64,000 nt of DNA, from positions 298,663 through 362,662 of the forward strand of contig NZ_KB892046.1 of the NCBI RefSeq assembly GCF_000373645.1, in the 5' to 3' direction. Under the pieces are notes generated by a model, which had not been told where the DNA came from, made no database searches, and saw only the letters and a list, made by a program, of their open reading frames with translations. Below are positions 1 through 8,635 of this stretch, one piece after another. Source of the stretch: Streptomyces sp. ATexAB-D23 (GTDB lineage: Bacteria; Actinomycetota; Actinomycetes; Streptomycetales; Streptomycetaceae). Position 1 is the stretch's first letter, and each line of letters starts with the position of its first letter. The position numbers were made by a program, and so were the translations under genes.

Positions 1-748
1 CTCAACCATCAAGAACGTGTGGATCCAGCACACCAAGGTCGGCCTGTGGATCTCCGGACCCACCACCGGCCTCCGCGCCACCGACCTGCGCATCCGCAAC
101 ACCTACGCCGACGGTGTGAACCTGCACGGTGCGGTGAAGGACACGGTCGTCGCCAACAGCAGCATCCGAGGCACCGGCGACGACGCCCTGGCCATGTGGT
201 CGGACGGAGCGGCGGTGACCAACAGCGCGTTCCGCAACAACACCGTGCAGTTGCCCATGCTCGCCAATGGCGCCGCCGTCTACGGAGGAAGCGGCAACAG
301 TGTCGAGAACAACCTCATCTCCGACACCGTCGTCGCGGCAGCCGGTATCGCCGTCTCCACCCGCTTCGGCGAACCCTTCAGCGGCACCACCACCGTCTCC
401 GGCAACCACCTGCGCCGCACCGGCAGCATGGAGGTGAACTGGAACTCCCAGCTCGGCGCCCTGTGGATCTACGCCGACGTCCACGACATCACCCAGCCCG
501 TCGTCCTGACGGACAACACCGTCGAGGACTCCACCTACAGCGGACTGCTCGTCACCTGGCAGAAGCAGGTCTCCGACCTGCGCGTGGACGGACTCACCAT
601 CAACAGGGCCGGCGCGAACGGCATCGAGGGCAACGCCGCGGGCAACGGAACCTTCGCCAACACCAAGATCAGCGGAACCGCCGGCGCCCCTCTCAACATG
701 ACCGGCGGCTTCACGATCCAGCGCGGAAGCGGCAACTCCGGCTGGTAA
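1..748 (+). CDS. Secreted right-handed beta-helix glycosidase, GH87-like (alpha-1,3-glucanase/mycodextranase), 3' part
   Basis: Only the last ~249 codons are present. The frame is open from the first bases, so the start lies outside the window. The protein is a series of short Asn/Thr/Val-rich beta-helix coils with a TGDDALAMWSD segment, a PMLANGAAVYGG segment and a GALWIYAD segment, and it ends GSGNSGW. From memory this pattern is that of actinobacterial GH87 proteins, which are exported and cleave alpha-1,3-glucans. The paired acidic residues in TGDD would be the catalytic candidates. The signal peptide and any N-terminal binding modules are not visible. A GH13 glucosidase follows 137 bases downstream and could process the released sugars, although terminator-like hairpins separate the two. 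The beta-helix call is firm; the GH87 assignment is probable. Confidence 0.68.
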   Translation, partial: STIKNVWIQHTKVGLWISGPTTGLRATDLRIRNTYADGVNLHGAVKDTVVANSSIRGTGDDALAMWSDGAAVTNSAFRNNTVQLPMLANGAAVYGGSGNSVENNLISDTVVAAAGIAVSTRFGEPFSGTTTVSGNHLRRTGSMEVNWNSQLGALWIYADVHDITQPVVLTDNTVEDSTYSGLLVTWQKQVSDLRVDGLTINRAGANGIEGNAAGNGTFANTKISGTAGAPLNMTGGFTIQRGSGNSGW

Positions 749-760
749 CCCCTGACCGAC

Positions 761-853
761 CGCGGGCCCGGCACGCCTCCCCGACCGGCCGGGCCCGCGG
801 CCACCACGATTCGAGAGCCGCGGGCCCGGCCCGGTCCGACGACCGGGCCCGCG
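761..853 (+). terminator. Two successive hairpins built from the same 11-bp arm
   Basis: CGCGGGCCCGG at 761-771 pairs perfectly with CCGGGCCCGCG at 789-799. The same two arms recur at 819-829 and 843-853. The pair lies between the beta-helix gene and the GH13 gene and looks like a duplicated factor-independent terminator. There is no clear T-run, as is common in Streptomyces. Confidence 0.6.
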
Positions 854-885
854 CACTGTTCGCACCACCCACGAAGGCAGGCATC

Positions 886-2499
886 ATGACCCCGCGCACC
901 ACCGAATGGTGGCGTCACGCAGCCATCTACCAGGTCTACCCGCGCAGTTTCGCCGACGGCAACGGCGACGGCACAGGCGACCTGGCCGGCGTGCGCTCCC
1001 GGCTGGGCTACCTCCAGCGCCTGGGCGTCGAGGCCATCTGGTTCTCCCCCTGGTACCTGACCCCCATGGCGGACGCCGGCTACGACGTCACCGACTTCCG
1101 CCGCATCGACCCCCGCTTCGGCACCCTCGCCGAAGCCGAGAAGCTCATCGGCGAAGCCCACGAGCTGGGCATCCGCATCATCGTCGACATCGTCCCCAAC
1201 CACGTCTCGAACGAGCACGCCTGGTTCGAGGCGGCCCTCCAGTCCCCACCCGGCTCACCGGAACGCGACCTGTTCTGGTTCCGCGAGGGACGGGGCGAGC
1301 ACGGCGAACTGCCGCCCAACGAGTGGCAGTCCATCTTCGGCGGCCCTGCCTGGACCCGTCTTCCCGACGGCCAGTGGTACCTGCACCTCTTCGCTCCCGA
1401 ACAGCCCGACCTCAACTGGCGCAGCCCTCTCGTACGCGCCGAGTACGAGGATGTCCTGCGCTTCTGGTTCGACCGCGGCGTCGACGGCATCCGAGTCGAC
1501 TCGGCCGCCATGTGCAGCAAGGACCCCGCGCTGCCCGACTACGACCACAGCGTCTTCCCCCACCCCCATCCCTACGTCGACCTCGACGAGAACCACGACA
1601 TCTACCGCGGCTGGCGCGCCGTGGCCGACTCCTACACCGAGCCCCGCGCACTGATCGGAGAGGTCTGGCTCGCCGACCCCGTCCGGTTCGCCCACTACCT
1701 GCGCCCCGACGAACTGCACACCGCGTTCAATTTCGACTTCCTCGGGTGCCGCTGGGACGCGGATGCCCTGCGCGCGTGCATCGACCAGACCCTCGCGGCC
1801 CACGCGGATGTGGGCGCCCCCAGCACCTGGGTGCTGTCCAACCACGACGTCACCCGGCACGTCACCCGCTACGGCCGCCCCGACACCAGCACCGCCGGCG
1901 GCATCCGCCAGTACAACCCGGTCGTCGACGAGGACCTCGGCCGCCACCGTGCCCGCGCTGCGGCTCTGCTCACCATGGCCCTCCCCGGAGCCGTCTACAT
2001 CTACCAGGGCGACGAACTCGGCCTCCCGGAAGCCGAGGGCATCCCCGCGGACCGGCGCGACGACCCGATCTACCACCGCACGAACGGCGAGGACCCCGGC
2101 CGCGACGGCTGCCGCGTCCCGCTGCCGTGGAGCGGCGGCCAGGAGCCCTACGGATTCAGCCCCGATACGACGGCCGGCCCCTGGCTGCCCCAGCCGGCCT
2201 CGTGGGCACAGCTCAGTGTCGCCGCTCAGGAGAACGACCCCGACTCCATGCTGAACCTCTACCGAAAGGCCCTCGCCCTGCGCGCGGCGGAACCCGCCCT
2301 CGGTGACGGACCGGTGAACTGGCTCGACTTCCCGCCGGGAGTCCTCGCCTTCACCCGCGGCGACGACTTCGCGTGCGTCGTCAACCTGTCCGCGACCCCG
2401 GCCGAACTCCCCGAGCATGTCCGGGTACTCATCACCTCTCACCCCCTCAGCGACGGACTCCTGCCGCCCGACAGCAGCGCCTGGCTCCGCACCGCCTGA
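886..2499 (+). CDS. GH13 alpha-glucosidase (cytoplasmic oligosaccharide hydrolase)
   Basis: This 537-residue protein has all four GH13 conserved regions: DIVPNH near residue 100, GIRVDSA with the predicted nucleophile Asp205, IGEVW with the acid/base Glu259, and LSNHD with the transition-state Asp321. The N-terminus (AIYQVYPRSFADGNGDGTGDLAG) is typical of alpha-glucosidases and oligo-1,6-glucosidases. There is no signal peptide, so it should act in the cytoplasm on imported maltose- or isomaltose-type sugars and release glucose. The ATG is preceded by GAAGGCAGG at a workable distance. Length and motif order are normal for the family. No MalEFG transporter or LacI regulator lies next to it. 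The exact substrate cannot be read from the motifs. It resembles the actinobacterial AglA-type group. Confidence 0.9.
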   Translation: MTPRTTEWWRHAAIYQVYPRSFADGNGDGTGDLAGVRSRLGYLQRLGVEAIWFSPWYLTPMADAGYDVTDFRRIDPRFGTLAEAEKLIGEAHELGIRIIVDIVPNHVSNEHAWFEAALQSPPGSPERDLFWFREGRGEHGELPPNEWQSIFGGPAWTRLPDGQWYLHLFAPEQPDLNWRSPLVRAEYEDVLRFWFDRGVDGIRVDSAAMCSKDPALPDYDHSVFPHPHPYVDLDENHDIYRGWRAVADSYTEPRALIGEVWLADPVRFAHYLRPDELHTAFNFDFLGCRWDADALRACIDQTLAAHADVGAPSTWVLSNHDVTRHVTRYGRPDTSTAGGIRQYNPVVDEDLGRHRARAAALLTMALPGAVYIYQGDELGLPEAEGIPADRRDDPIYHRTNGEDPGRDGCRVPLPWSGGQEPYGFSPDTTAGPWLPQPASWAQLSVAAQENDPDSMLNLYRKALALRAAEPALGDGPVNWLDFPPGVLAFTRGDDFACVVNLSATPAELPEHVRVLITSHPLSDGLLPPDSSAWLRTA

Positions 2500-2617
2500 C
2501 CGTGCGGCGGACGGTGGGCTGTCCCGCACGGCCGGTAGCGTGATCACCTGCCGCATGGAACGTCCATGTGTCCGGCCGGCCGCACGAGGGCTTCCGGTGG
2601 CGAGCGAGAGGGCCGCG

Positions 2618-3028
2618 ATGAGCGAACCGACCAAGCCCGTAGTCGTGGTTCCGCAGGGCGCCGCGCCCACGGAGCCGGTGATCCGGGACCTCGTGGTCGG
2701 GGACGGTCCCGAGGCGCAGCCGGGCAGGGTGGTCCAGATCCACTACGTGGGGGTCACGTTCGCGTCCGGGAGGGAGTTCGACTCCTCCTGGGAGGGCGAC
2801 CGGCCGTTCAAGTTCGCCGTGGGCGGCGGCAAGGCCATCAAGGGCCTCGACCGGGGCGTGAGGGGAATGAAGGCCGGGGGCCGGCGCGAGATCATCGTGC
2901 CCCCGCGTCTCGGCTACGGCAAGCAGTCACCCACCGCCTCGATCCCGCCGGGCTCGACCCTGGTCTTCGTCGTGGACCTGCTCACAGTGGTGGGCGGGCC
3001 CGGCGGAGCGGGGCCCGGCCGGGCCTGA
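2618..3028 (+). CDS. FKBP-type peptidyl-prolyl cis-trans isomerase
   Basis: The protein has 136 residues. It has the compact FKBP core: VQIHYVGVTFASGREFDSSW near residues 39-58, the hydrophobic GKAIKGLDRGVRGMKAGGRR segment, the PPRLGYG loop and the closing LVFVVDLL strand. It catalyses proline cis-trans isomerisation and helps proteins fold. No signal or membrane segment is visible, so it is cytoplasmic. A Gly/Pro-rich tail of about 12 residues extends past the usual end. An upstream in-frame extension exists, but the ATG at 2618 gives the usual family length and follows a GAGAGG-like site. It appears to be transcribed alone: the next gene is convergent. Confidence 0.92.
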   Translation: MSEPTKPVVVVPQGAAPTEPVIRDLVVGDGPEAQPGRVVQIHYVGVTFASGREFDSSWEGDRPFKFAVGGGKAIKGLDRGVRGMKAGGRREIIVPPRLGYGKQSPTASIPPGSTLVFVVDLLTVVGGPGGAGPGRA

Positions 3029-3158
3029 ACCCGGCGCGGTCGCCGGCTGCCTCCTCGTCGCCCTCCCACGAGCGTGCTCCTGGCGCGGTCCGCCGCTTCC
3101 GCGCACATCAGGAAGCCCACGGTACGGCCGGCGTTCGCGTCCCGGCGGGGGCTTCGCT

Positions 3159-3989
3159 TCAGCGGGCGTGCGTCTTCTCCGCCGGGGCGGGCTGCCAGCT
3201 GTAGCCGGGGACGACGAGACGGCCACCGGTGATGGGGTCCGGGATGATGACGGACGACAGCCCGAAGACCTCCTGGACCATGTCGGTGGTGACGACCTCG
3301 TCGGGCGCCCCCTCGGCGACGATGCGGCCGTCCTTCATGGCGACCAGGTGGTCGGCGTAGCGGATGGCCTGGTTGAGGTCGTGGAGGACGGCGACGACCG
3401 TGCGTCCGCGTTCGAGGTTGAGACGGCGCACGAGGTCCAGGACTTCCACCTGGTGGGCGACGTCCAGGTACGTCGTGGGCTCGTCGAGCAGCAGCAGCTC
3501 GGTGTCCTGCGCCAGGGCCATGGCGATCCACACGCGCTGGCGCTGACCGCCGGACAGCTCGTCCACCGGCCGGTCGGCGAGGCCGGCCGTGTTCGTACGC
3601 TCCAGAGCATCCGCCACGGCGTGCTCGTCGGCTTCCGACCACTGCTGCCACCACTTCTGGTGCGGCTGGCGGCCGCGTGCGACGAGGTCGGCGACGGTGA
3701 TGCCGTCGGGCGGCGTGGGGGACTGCGGCAGGACACCGATGGTCCGGGCGATCTGCTTGGCGGGGAAGCCGGTCAGTTCGCAACCGTCCAGCAGCACGGC
3801 GCCGCGCCGCGGCTTGAGGAGGCGGCCGAGCGCCCGCAGGAGGGTGGACTTGCCGCAGGCGTTGGGCCCGACGACGATGGTGACCTTGCCATCGGGTATC
3901 TCCAGGTCCAGGCCCTCGACGACGGTGCGGTCCTCGTAGGCCAGGGTCAGATCGTGCGCCGAGAGGCGGCTGGCGGACGGGCGGCTCAT
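3159..3989 (-). CDS. Ferric-siderophore ABC transporter ATPase
   Basis: This 276-residue FecE/FepC-type ATPase shows Walker A GPNACGKST, Q-loop LPQS, signature LSGGQRQR, Walker B ELLLLDEPT and the switch histidine in AVLHDLNQ. The D-helix stretch TYLDVAHQ is typical of iron-siderophore systems. It powers uptake through the two permeases encoded upstream. The ATG overlaps the preceding permease stop by four bases (ATGA), so translation is probably coupled. It is the last gene of a four-gene operon running binding protein, permease, permease, ATPase. One oddity is Ala in place of the more usual Gly in the P-loop (NACGKS for NGCGKS), which should be tolerated. The substrate is a ferric siderophore, but which one is not readable. 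Confidence 0.94.
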   Translation of the reverse strand: MSRPSASRLSAHDLTLAYEDRTVVEGLDLEIPDGKVTIVVGPNACGKSTLLRALGRLLKPRRGAVLLDGCELTGFPAKQIARTIGVLPQSPTPPDGITVADLVARGRQPHQKWWQQWSEADEHAVADALERTNTAGLADRPVDELSGGQRQRVWIAMALAQDTELLLLDEPTTYLDVAHQVEVLDLVRRLNLERGRTVVAVLHDLNQAIRYADHLVAMKDGRIVAEGAPDEVVTTDMVQEVFGLSSVIIPDPITGGRLVVPGYSWQPAPAEKTHAR

Positions 3990-5065
3990 GACGCGGTGCC
4001 TCCGGAACGGCTGCGGGTACGGACGATGAGCCACATCAGGTACGGGGCACCCACCACGGCGGTGAGGACGCCGGTCGGCAGCTCGATCGGGGAGAACAGA
4101 CGGCGGGCCAGCAGGTCCGCGACCACGACGATCAGCGCGCCCGCCAGCGCCGAGGACAGCAGCGGGGTCTGAGCGGTGCGGGTGAGCCGGCGCGCGATCT
4201 GCGGGGCGAGCAGTGCGACGAAGTCGACCGGTCCCACGGCGCCGGTGGCCACCGAGGCCAGGACCACGCCGAGCGCGGTCAGCCCGAGCCGGGACCGGCC
4301 CAGACGTACACCGAGCGAGGTCGCGGTGTCGTCGTCGAAGGACGCGCTGCGCTGTGCCCGCGCTGCCCATACGGCCGCCGGCACACCGACCAGGAGTACG
4401 AGGACGAGCGGTCCCGCCTCCTCGTAGCCACGGCTGTTGAGCGAGCCGGTCAGCCAGACCTTGGCCTGCTGGGCCACCAGATAGTCGCCCTTGGTCAGCA
4501 GCAGCTGGGTCAGCGAACCGAGCGCGACCGACACACCGATGCCGACCAGCACGAAGCGTGAGGAGTGCAGCCCGCCGCGCCACGCGAACACGTACACGAA
4601 CAGGGCCGCTGCCATGCCACCGGCGACGGAGACGTAGGGCAGCGCGTCGGCGGCGACGGCGTTGAAGCTGAGCGCGGCCACCGTGGCCGCCCCCGCCCCG
4701 TGTGTGACGCCGATGACGTCGGGGCTGGCCAGCGGGTTGCGGGCGACGGTCTGCACGAGCGCCCCCGCGACGCCGAACGCGGCCCCCGCGAGCAGCCCCA
4801 CGACCAGCCGGGGCAGCCGCAGCGTGCCCACCACGAGTTCGTCGGGACTGGGGCGGCCGAACAGGACGCGGACGACCTCCGCCGGTGCGACGAACGATTC
4901 ACCCACGCACAGGTACGCCACGACCGCGCAAGCGAGCAGCACCGTCAGGGTCACGGCGACGAGGACGGTCCGGCGGTGAACGAGGAAGCTCACGCGTCCG
5001 CGCCGCAGCACCGCGTGCCCGGCGGGGCGCAGGCGGGTGGTGGCGACGGCTTCGGAGTGGCTCAC
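3986..5065 (-). CDS. FecCD-family siderophore permease (second subunit)
   Basis: The protein has 359 residues. It begins with a basic cytoplasmic N-terminus of about 30 residues, followed by roughly nine to ten hydrophobic segments. FecCD hallmarks are visible: LRLPRLVVGLLAGAAFGVAG, ARNPLASPDVIGVTHGAG, VGPVDFVALLAPQIAR (the ATPase-coupling region) and the final LPTGVLTAVVGAPYLMWL. The start is a GTG that overlaps the stop of the upstream permease (GTGA), and its own stop overlaps the ATPase start, so the three genes are tightly coupled. It forms a heterodimeric membrane channel with the product of 5062-6069. Confidence 0.94.
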   Translation of the reverse strand: MSHSEAVATTRLRPAGHAVLRRGRVSFLVHRRTVLVAVTLTVLLACAVVAYLCVGESFVAPAEVVRVLFGRPSPDELVVGTLRLPRLVVGLLAGAAFGVAGALVQTVARNPLASPDVIGVTHGAGAATVAALSFNAVAADALPYVSVAGGMAAALFVYVFAWRGGLHSSRFVLVGIGVSVALGSLTQLLLTKGDYLVAQQAKVWLTGSLNSRGYEEAGPLVLVLLVGVPAAVWAARAQRSASFDDDTATSLGVRLGRSRLGLTALGVVLASVATGAVGPVDFVALLAPQIARRLTRTAQTPLLSSALAGALIVVVADLLARRLFSPIELPTGVLTAVVGAPYLMWLIVRTRSRSGGTAS

Positions 5066-6069
5066 GCGGCCACCACCGATCGGCGCCGGACCAGCGCGAT
5101 CAGGAACGGTACGCCGATCAGGGCGGTCATGACGGCCACCGGTACCTCCGAGGGCGGAAAGAGGATCCGGCCGAGCACGTCGGAGCCGAGGATCATCACC
5201 GGGCCCAGCATGGCCGCCAGGGGCAGAACCCAGCGGTGGGCCGTGCCCACCAGCGCGCGGGCGATGTGCGGGACGGCCAGGCCGGTGAACGCGATCGGGC
5301 CGACCGAGGCCACCGCGGCGCCGGTGAGCACAGTCGCTCCGAGCGCCCCCAGCGCCCGCAGCAGCGCCACGTTGTTGCCGAGGTTCCGGGCGGCGTCGTC
5401 ACCCAGCGCGAGGGCGTCCAGGCCCCGTGCCATCGCGGCGACCAGGACGATGCCGGCCAGGATGAACGGCCATACCTGGCCGATCACTTCGCCGTCACGC
5501 CCGCTGATCGAGCCGACCTGCCAGAAGCGGAACTCGTCGAGAGCGCGCGCGTTGGTGGTGGCGATCCCCGACACGAGCGAGGCGAGGAACGCGTTCATCG
5601 CCGCACCCGCGAGCGCGAGTTTGATCGGCGACGCCCCGCCCCGCCCGCCGCTGGCGACCGCGTACACACCGACCCCGGCCAGGGCCGCGCCGGCGAACGC
5701 GAACCACACGTAACCGCCCAGCGAGTGCACACCGAAGAACGCGATGGCGGCCACCACGCCCACCGACGCGCCCTGGCTGACGCCGAGGATGCCCGGCTCC
5801 GCGATGGGGTTGCGGGTGATGCCCTGCATGACCGTCCCCGCGAGGGCGAGCGCGGCGCCCGCGAGGACACCGATGACCGTCCGGGGCACCCGCAGGGCCC
5901 GGACCACCTGGGCATCGTCGCTGCCGCCGCTGTGGAACAGGGCCTGGAGCGCGTCGCCGGGCGCGATCTGGCGGCTGCCCACGGTGAGGCTCAGAAGGAC
6001 GGCGGCCAGCAGCATCACCGCACCGGCCAGCAGCCAGCCCGCCCGCCGGCGGGGGTCAGGGACTGGCAT
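5062..6069 (-). CDS. FecCD-family siderophore permease (first subunit)
   Basis: This 335-residue polytopic membrane protein has the same hallmarks as its partner: LRVPRTVIGVLAGAALALAG, TRNPIAEPGILGVSQGAS, VGPIAFTGLAVPHIAR and PPSEVPVAVMTALIGVPFLI. It lies 55 bases after the binding-protein gene and overlaps the next permease by four bases. Substrate should be handed over from the lipoprotein encoded at 6125-7168 and pass through this dimer. The residue pattern gives no hint of siderophore class. Confidence 0.94.
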   Translation of the reverse strand: MPVPDPRRRAGWLLAGAVMLLAAVLLSLTVGSRQIAPGDALQALFHSGGSDDAQVVRALRVPRTVIGVLAGAALALAGTVMQGITRNPIAEPGILGVSQGASVGVVAAIAFFGVHSLGGYVWFAFAGAALAGVGVYAVASGGRGGASPIKLALAGAAMNAFLASLVSGIATTNARALDEFRFWQVGSISGRDGEVIGQVWPFILAGIVLVAAMARGLDALALGDDAARNLGNNVALLRALGALGATVLTGAAVASVGPIAFTGLAVPHIARALVGTAHRWVLPLAAMLGPVMILGSDVLGRILFPPSEVPVAVMTALIGVPFLIALVRRRSVVAA

Positions 6070-6124
6070 GCGCCGTACTCACTCTCTGTTCCACTCTTCC
6101 CGGTCCTCAAGCGATGCTCTGCCG

Positions 6125-7168
6125 TCAGTCCGTCAGGCGCTTCTGGAGGTCGTCGAGCACCTCGTCGGCGGCGGTGACGCCGAGACCCAGGTACCAGGTC
6201 TCGTCCGGCACGTCATAGGCGTGCCCGTCCTTGACCGCCTTCAGGTTCTTCCACAGGGGATTGGCCTGCGCCTTGCTCTTGTCGGTGGCCTTCGCCTCGC
6301 CGTAGACGCCCGTGAAGATGTAGTCGGCGTCGGCCTGGTCGATGTTCTCGGCGCTGACCTCGGCGGCCAGGTCCGCGATGTCCTGGTTCTTGGGGCGCGG
6401 GATGCCGACGTCCTTGAGGATCGTGCCGATGAACGAGGCGTTGGCGTAGAGCCGGATCACACCGTCGGGCAGATAGCGGACCATCGACACGGTCGGCTTG
6501 TCGGCCCCCAGCTTGTCCCCGAGGGCCTCGGCCTTCTTCTTGTACGAGGCGAGGTTCGCCTCGGCCTGCGCCGTCCTGTCCAGTGCCGCGGCGTTGAGGA
6601 GGTAGTTCTCCTTCCAGGTGAAGCCGGGGCGGATGGAGAAGACGGTGGGCGCGATCTTGGACAGCTCGTCGTAGGAGTTGGCGGCGCGCAGCTGGCTGCC
6701 CAGGATCAGGTCGGGCTTGAGCGCGGCGATGGCCTCCAGGTTGAGGCTGTTGATGGTGCCGATGTTCTTCGGCGAGCCCGCGTCCTTCTTGAGGTACGAC
6801 GGGAGTTCCGGTGAACCCTCGGTCGGGGCGAGGCCGACCGGCTTCACACCGAGCGAGACGACGTTGTCGAGCTCACCGACGTCCAGCACGACCACACGCT
6901 CGGGCCGCGCCTTGATCTCGGTGCTGCCCATGGCGTGCTTGACCGTGCGGGGCCACTGACCCGGCTCGGCGTCCGTGCCGAGCGCCGCGGTCTTCGCCGC
7001 CGCGTCACCGAAGTCCTTGCCGCCCTTGGCGACCGACTTCGAGTCCTTCGTCCCCGACCCCTGGGCGGATGAGCCGCTCCCCGAGGAATCGGCGCCGCAC
7101 GCGGCCAGTGACAGTGCGGCGGCGACGGCGAGAGCGACTGCGGCTGTACCGCGGCGCCGATGTGACAT
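6125..7168 (-). CDS. Iron-siderophore substrate-binding lipoprotein
   Basis: This 347-residue protein has a type II signal peptide: a basic start, a hydrophobic core and the lipobox LAAC near residue 24, followed by a Ser/Gly linker. The mature part has the two-lobed FepB/FhuD-like fold signature: RVVVLDVGELDNVVSLGVKPVG, then LEAIAALKPDLILGS and YDELSKIAPTVF, and a closing region AADEVLDDLQKRL. It should be lipid-anchored on the outer face of the membrane, capture a ferric siderophore and deliver it to the downstream FecCD pair. An iron box lies 37 bases upstream of the start. No siderophore biosynthesis gene adjoins this operon, so it may take up a xenosiderophore or a siderophore made elsewhere. 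Confidence 0.93.
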   Translation of the reverse strand: MSHRRRGTAAVALAVAAALSLAACGADSSGSGSSAQGSGTKDSKSVAKGGKDFGDAAAKTAALGTDAEPGQWPRTVKHAMGSTEIKARPERVVVLDVGELDNVVSLGVKPVGLAPTEGSPELPSYLKKDAGSPKNIGTINSLNLEAIAALKPDLILGSQLRAANSYDELSKIAPTVFSIRPGFTWKENYLLNAAALDRTAQAEANLASYKKKAEALGDKLGADKPTVSMVRYLPDGVIRLYANASFIGTILKDVGIPRPKNQDIADLAAEVSAENIDQADADYIFTGVYGEAKATDKSKAQANPLWKNLKAVKDGHAYDVPDETWYLGLGVTAADEVLDDLQKRLTD

Positions 7169-7204
7169 GAGAGTGACCCCTAGCTGTGATTTACCTTTGA
7201 AGAT

Positions 7205-7223
7205 TTAGGCGAGGCTTACCTTA
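7205..7223 (-). promoter_or_regulatory. Iron box (IdeR/DmdR1-type operator)
   Basis: TTAGGCGAGGCTTACCTTA closely matches the actinobacterial iron-box consensus TTAGGTTAGGCTAACCTAA. It sits just upstream of the binding-protein gene at 6125-7168, as expected for repression of the importer operon by an iron-bound DtxR-family regulator. Confidence 0.8.
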
Positions 7224-7354
7224 AGCGAACGCTGTACACGGCACGCAAGCGGGTGCGAAGCGGACTCGGGCCGACCGCGGCCCTGCTGTGCGGCAGGCCG
7301 GCAGTCGGCCCGGCGCGTCTTCCTGGAGGCGGCGGCCCTGTGCGGGAGCGGCCG

Positions 7355-8635
7355 TCACCGGGCCACTTCCTCCAGGGCGGCGGACACCCGGTCCGCGAGC
7401 GTGTGGATCTGCGCGTCCGTGTACCAGGCCCTGCTGTAGGTCAGGTCGACGGCCAGGCGGCCCTGGTAGCGGCCGACGACCGCGAAGAGCATGGGCACGT
7501 GACCGAGTGGGGCGAGGCGTACGTCGGTGATGCTCAGCCCGTCCGGTAGCTCCGGCTCGGTGATGATTCCCACGTTGGTGATGACCAGGCTGGGCGGGTG
7601 CTGGTCGAGCATGTAGGGGAAGGCGGCCAGCTCCATCGCCGCCGCCCCGCTGTCCAGATCGGCCTGTAGTCGGGCGGCCAGATCGTGTCCGACATCGACC
7701 GGGTCGGCGCGCTCGTCCACGTCCAGCCGGATGGAGGTGGTGGTCGCCGCCGACTGCAGGACCTCGGGAGACAGCGGCGGGGAGAGCCTGCGGCGCATGT
7801 CCACGGCTGTGGTGCACAGCAGCCGTGCCGGGCCGTCCGGCACGGGAAGCACGGAGCGCAGACTCGTCAGCAAGACGCCCGACACCAGGGAGTTGAGGGT
7901 GAGCGAGGCGTCCCGGGCCCGTTGGACCAGCCGCTCACAGCGCTCGGGGGCGGCTTCGACGGGCACGATGCCGAAGCTCAGGTCGGGGCCCGGGCCGCCG
8001 TCGACAGAGGCGAGGGCCGGCAGCAGCGCCGGTGCGGCCTCGGCGTCCATGCGGGCGCGTTCGGCGACGAACTCGTGCAGTTGCCCGGGGGTGAAGAGGG
8101 CCCCGAGCACGTCGTCCAGTGCAGGCGGGAGCGCGGGCTCGACTCGCTCGGCGGGGAGCGGCCGGCCCGTGGACGACAGCCCGGTGTAGGCGGCCCAGAG
8201 GCTCCTGTGCACCGCCAGATAGCTCATCGCGTCGGCGAACGCCCGCGGCAACGTCATCACCAACCGGTGCCCGCCGCGCCGAGGCAGCATCGTCAGCCGT
8301 AGCAGCGGTTCGCGGTCCCATGCCGGTGGGGTGCTCACCTCCTCGTCGAAATCCGAAGCCCGCCCGAGTCCGGCGCCCGAGGCCGTCGTATCGATCCGGA
8401 CGAACGGCGCGCTCCCGTCCTGGGAGAGGATCCTGCCATCGAGCAGGGGGTAGCACTCCCGCAGCCGGTACAGCGCCTGAGCCAGAAGGACCTCGTCCGC
8501 TTCGCCCTCGACGTCGCAGTGCAGTACGAGCTGGACTCCCGCTGCGGCGATGGCAGCCTCGTGCGGTGCGAGGGGGCGCTCCATCAGGAGGTTCTCAGCG
8601 CCACCGGCAGCAAGTGCGGCTGATTGCTCGTTCAC
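7355..8635 (-). CDS. PapA5/condensation-domain-like protein with a degenerate active site
   Basis: About 426 residues have the layout of the chloramphenicol-acetyltransferase-like superfamily (PapA5 or NRPS condensation type). The N-terminal part contains PLAPHEAAIAAAGVQLVL and LYRLRECYPLLDGRI. A mid-part TLNSLVSGVLLTSLRSVLP and a C-terminal PSLVITNVGIITEPELPDG follow. The catalytic HHxxxDG motif should fall near residues 130-136, but the sequence there reads PRAFADA. Both histidines are gone while the Asp is kept. The protein may therefore bind a substrate or carrier without transferring acyl groups, or use another residue. The GTG start overlaps the stop of the 35-residue ORF at 8632-8739, and no good ribosome site lies directly before it, so translational coupling is likely. 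A Met at 8584 is an alternative start. Its substrate is unknown. Confidence 0.7.
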   Translation of the reverse strand: MNEQSAALAAGGAENLLMERPLAPHEAAIAAAGVQLVLHCDVEGEADEVLLAQALYRLRECYPLLDGRILSQDGSAPFVRIDTTASGAGLGRASDFDEEVSTPPAWDREPLLRLTMLPRRGGHRLVMTLPRAFADAMSYLAVHRSLWAAYTGLSSTGRPLPAERVEPALPPALDDVLGALFTPGQLHEFVAERARMDAEAAPALLPALASVDGGPGPDLSFGIVPVEAAPERCERLVQRARDASLTLNSLVSGVLLTSLRSVLPVPDGPARLLCTTAVDMRRRLSPPLSPEVLQSAATTTSIRLDVDERADPVDVGHDLAARLQADLDSGAAAMELAAFPYMLDQHPPSLVITNVGIITEPELPDGLSITDVRLAPLGHVPMLFAVVGRYQGRLAVDLTYSRAWYTDAQIHTLADRVSAALEEVAR

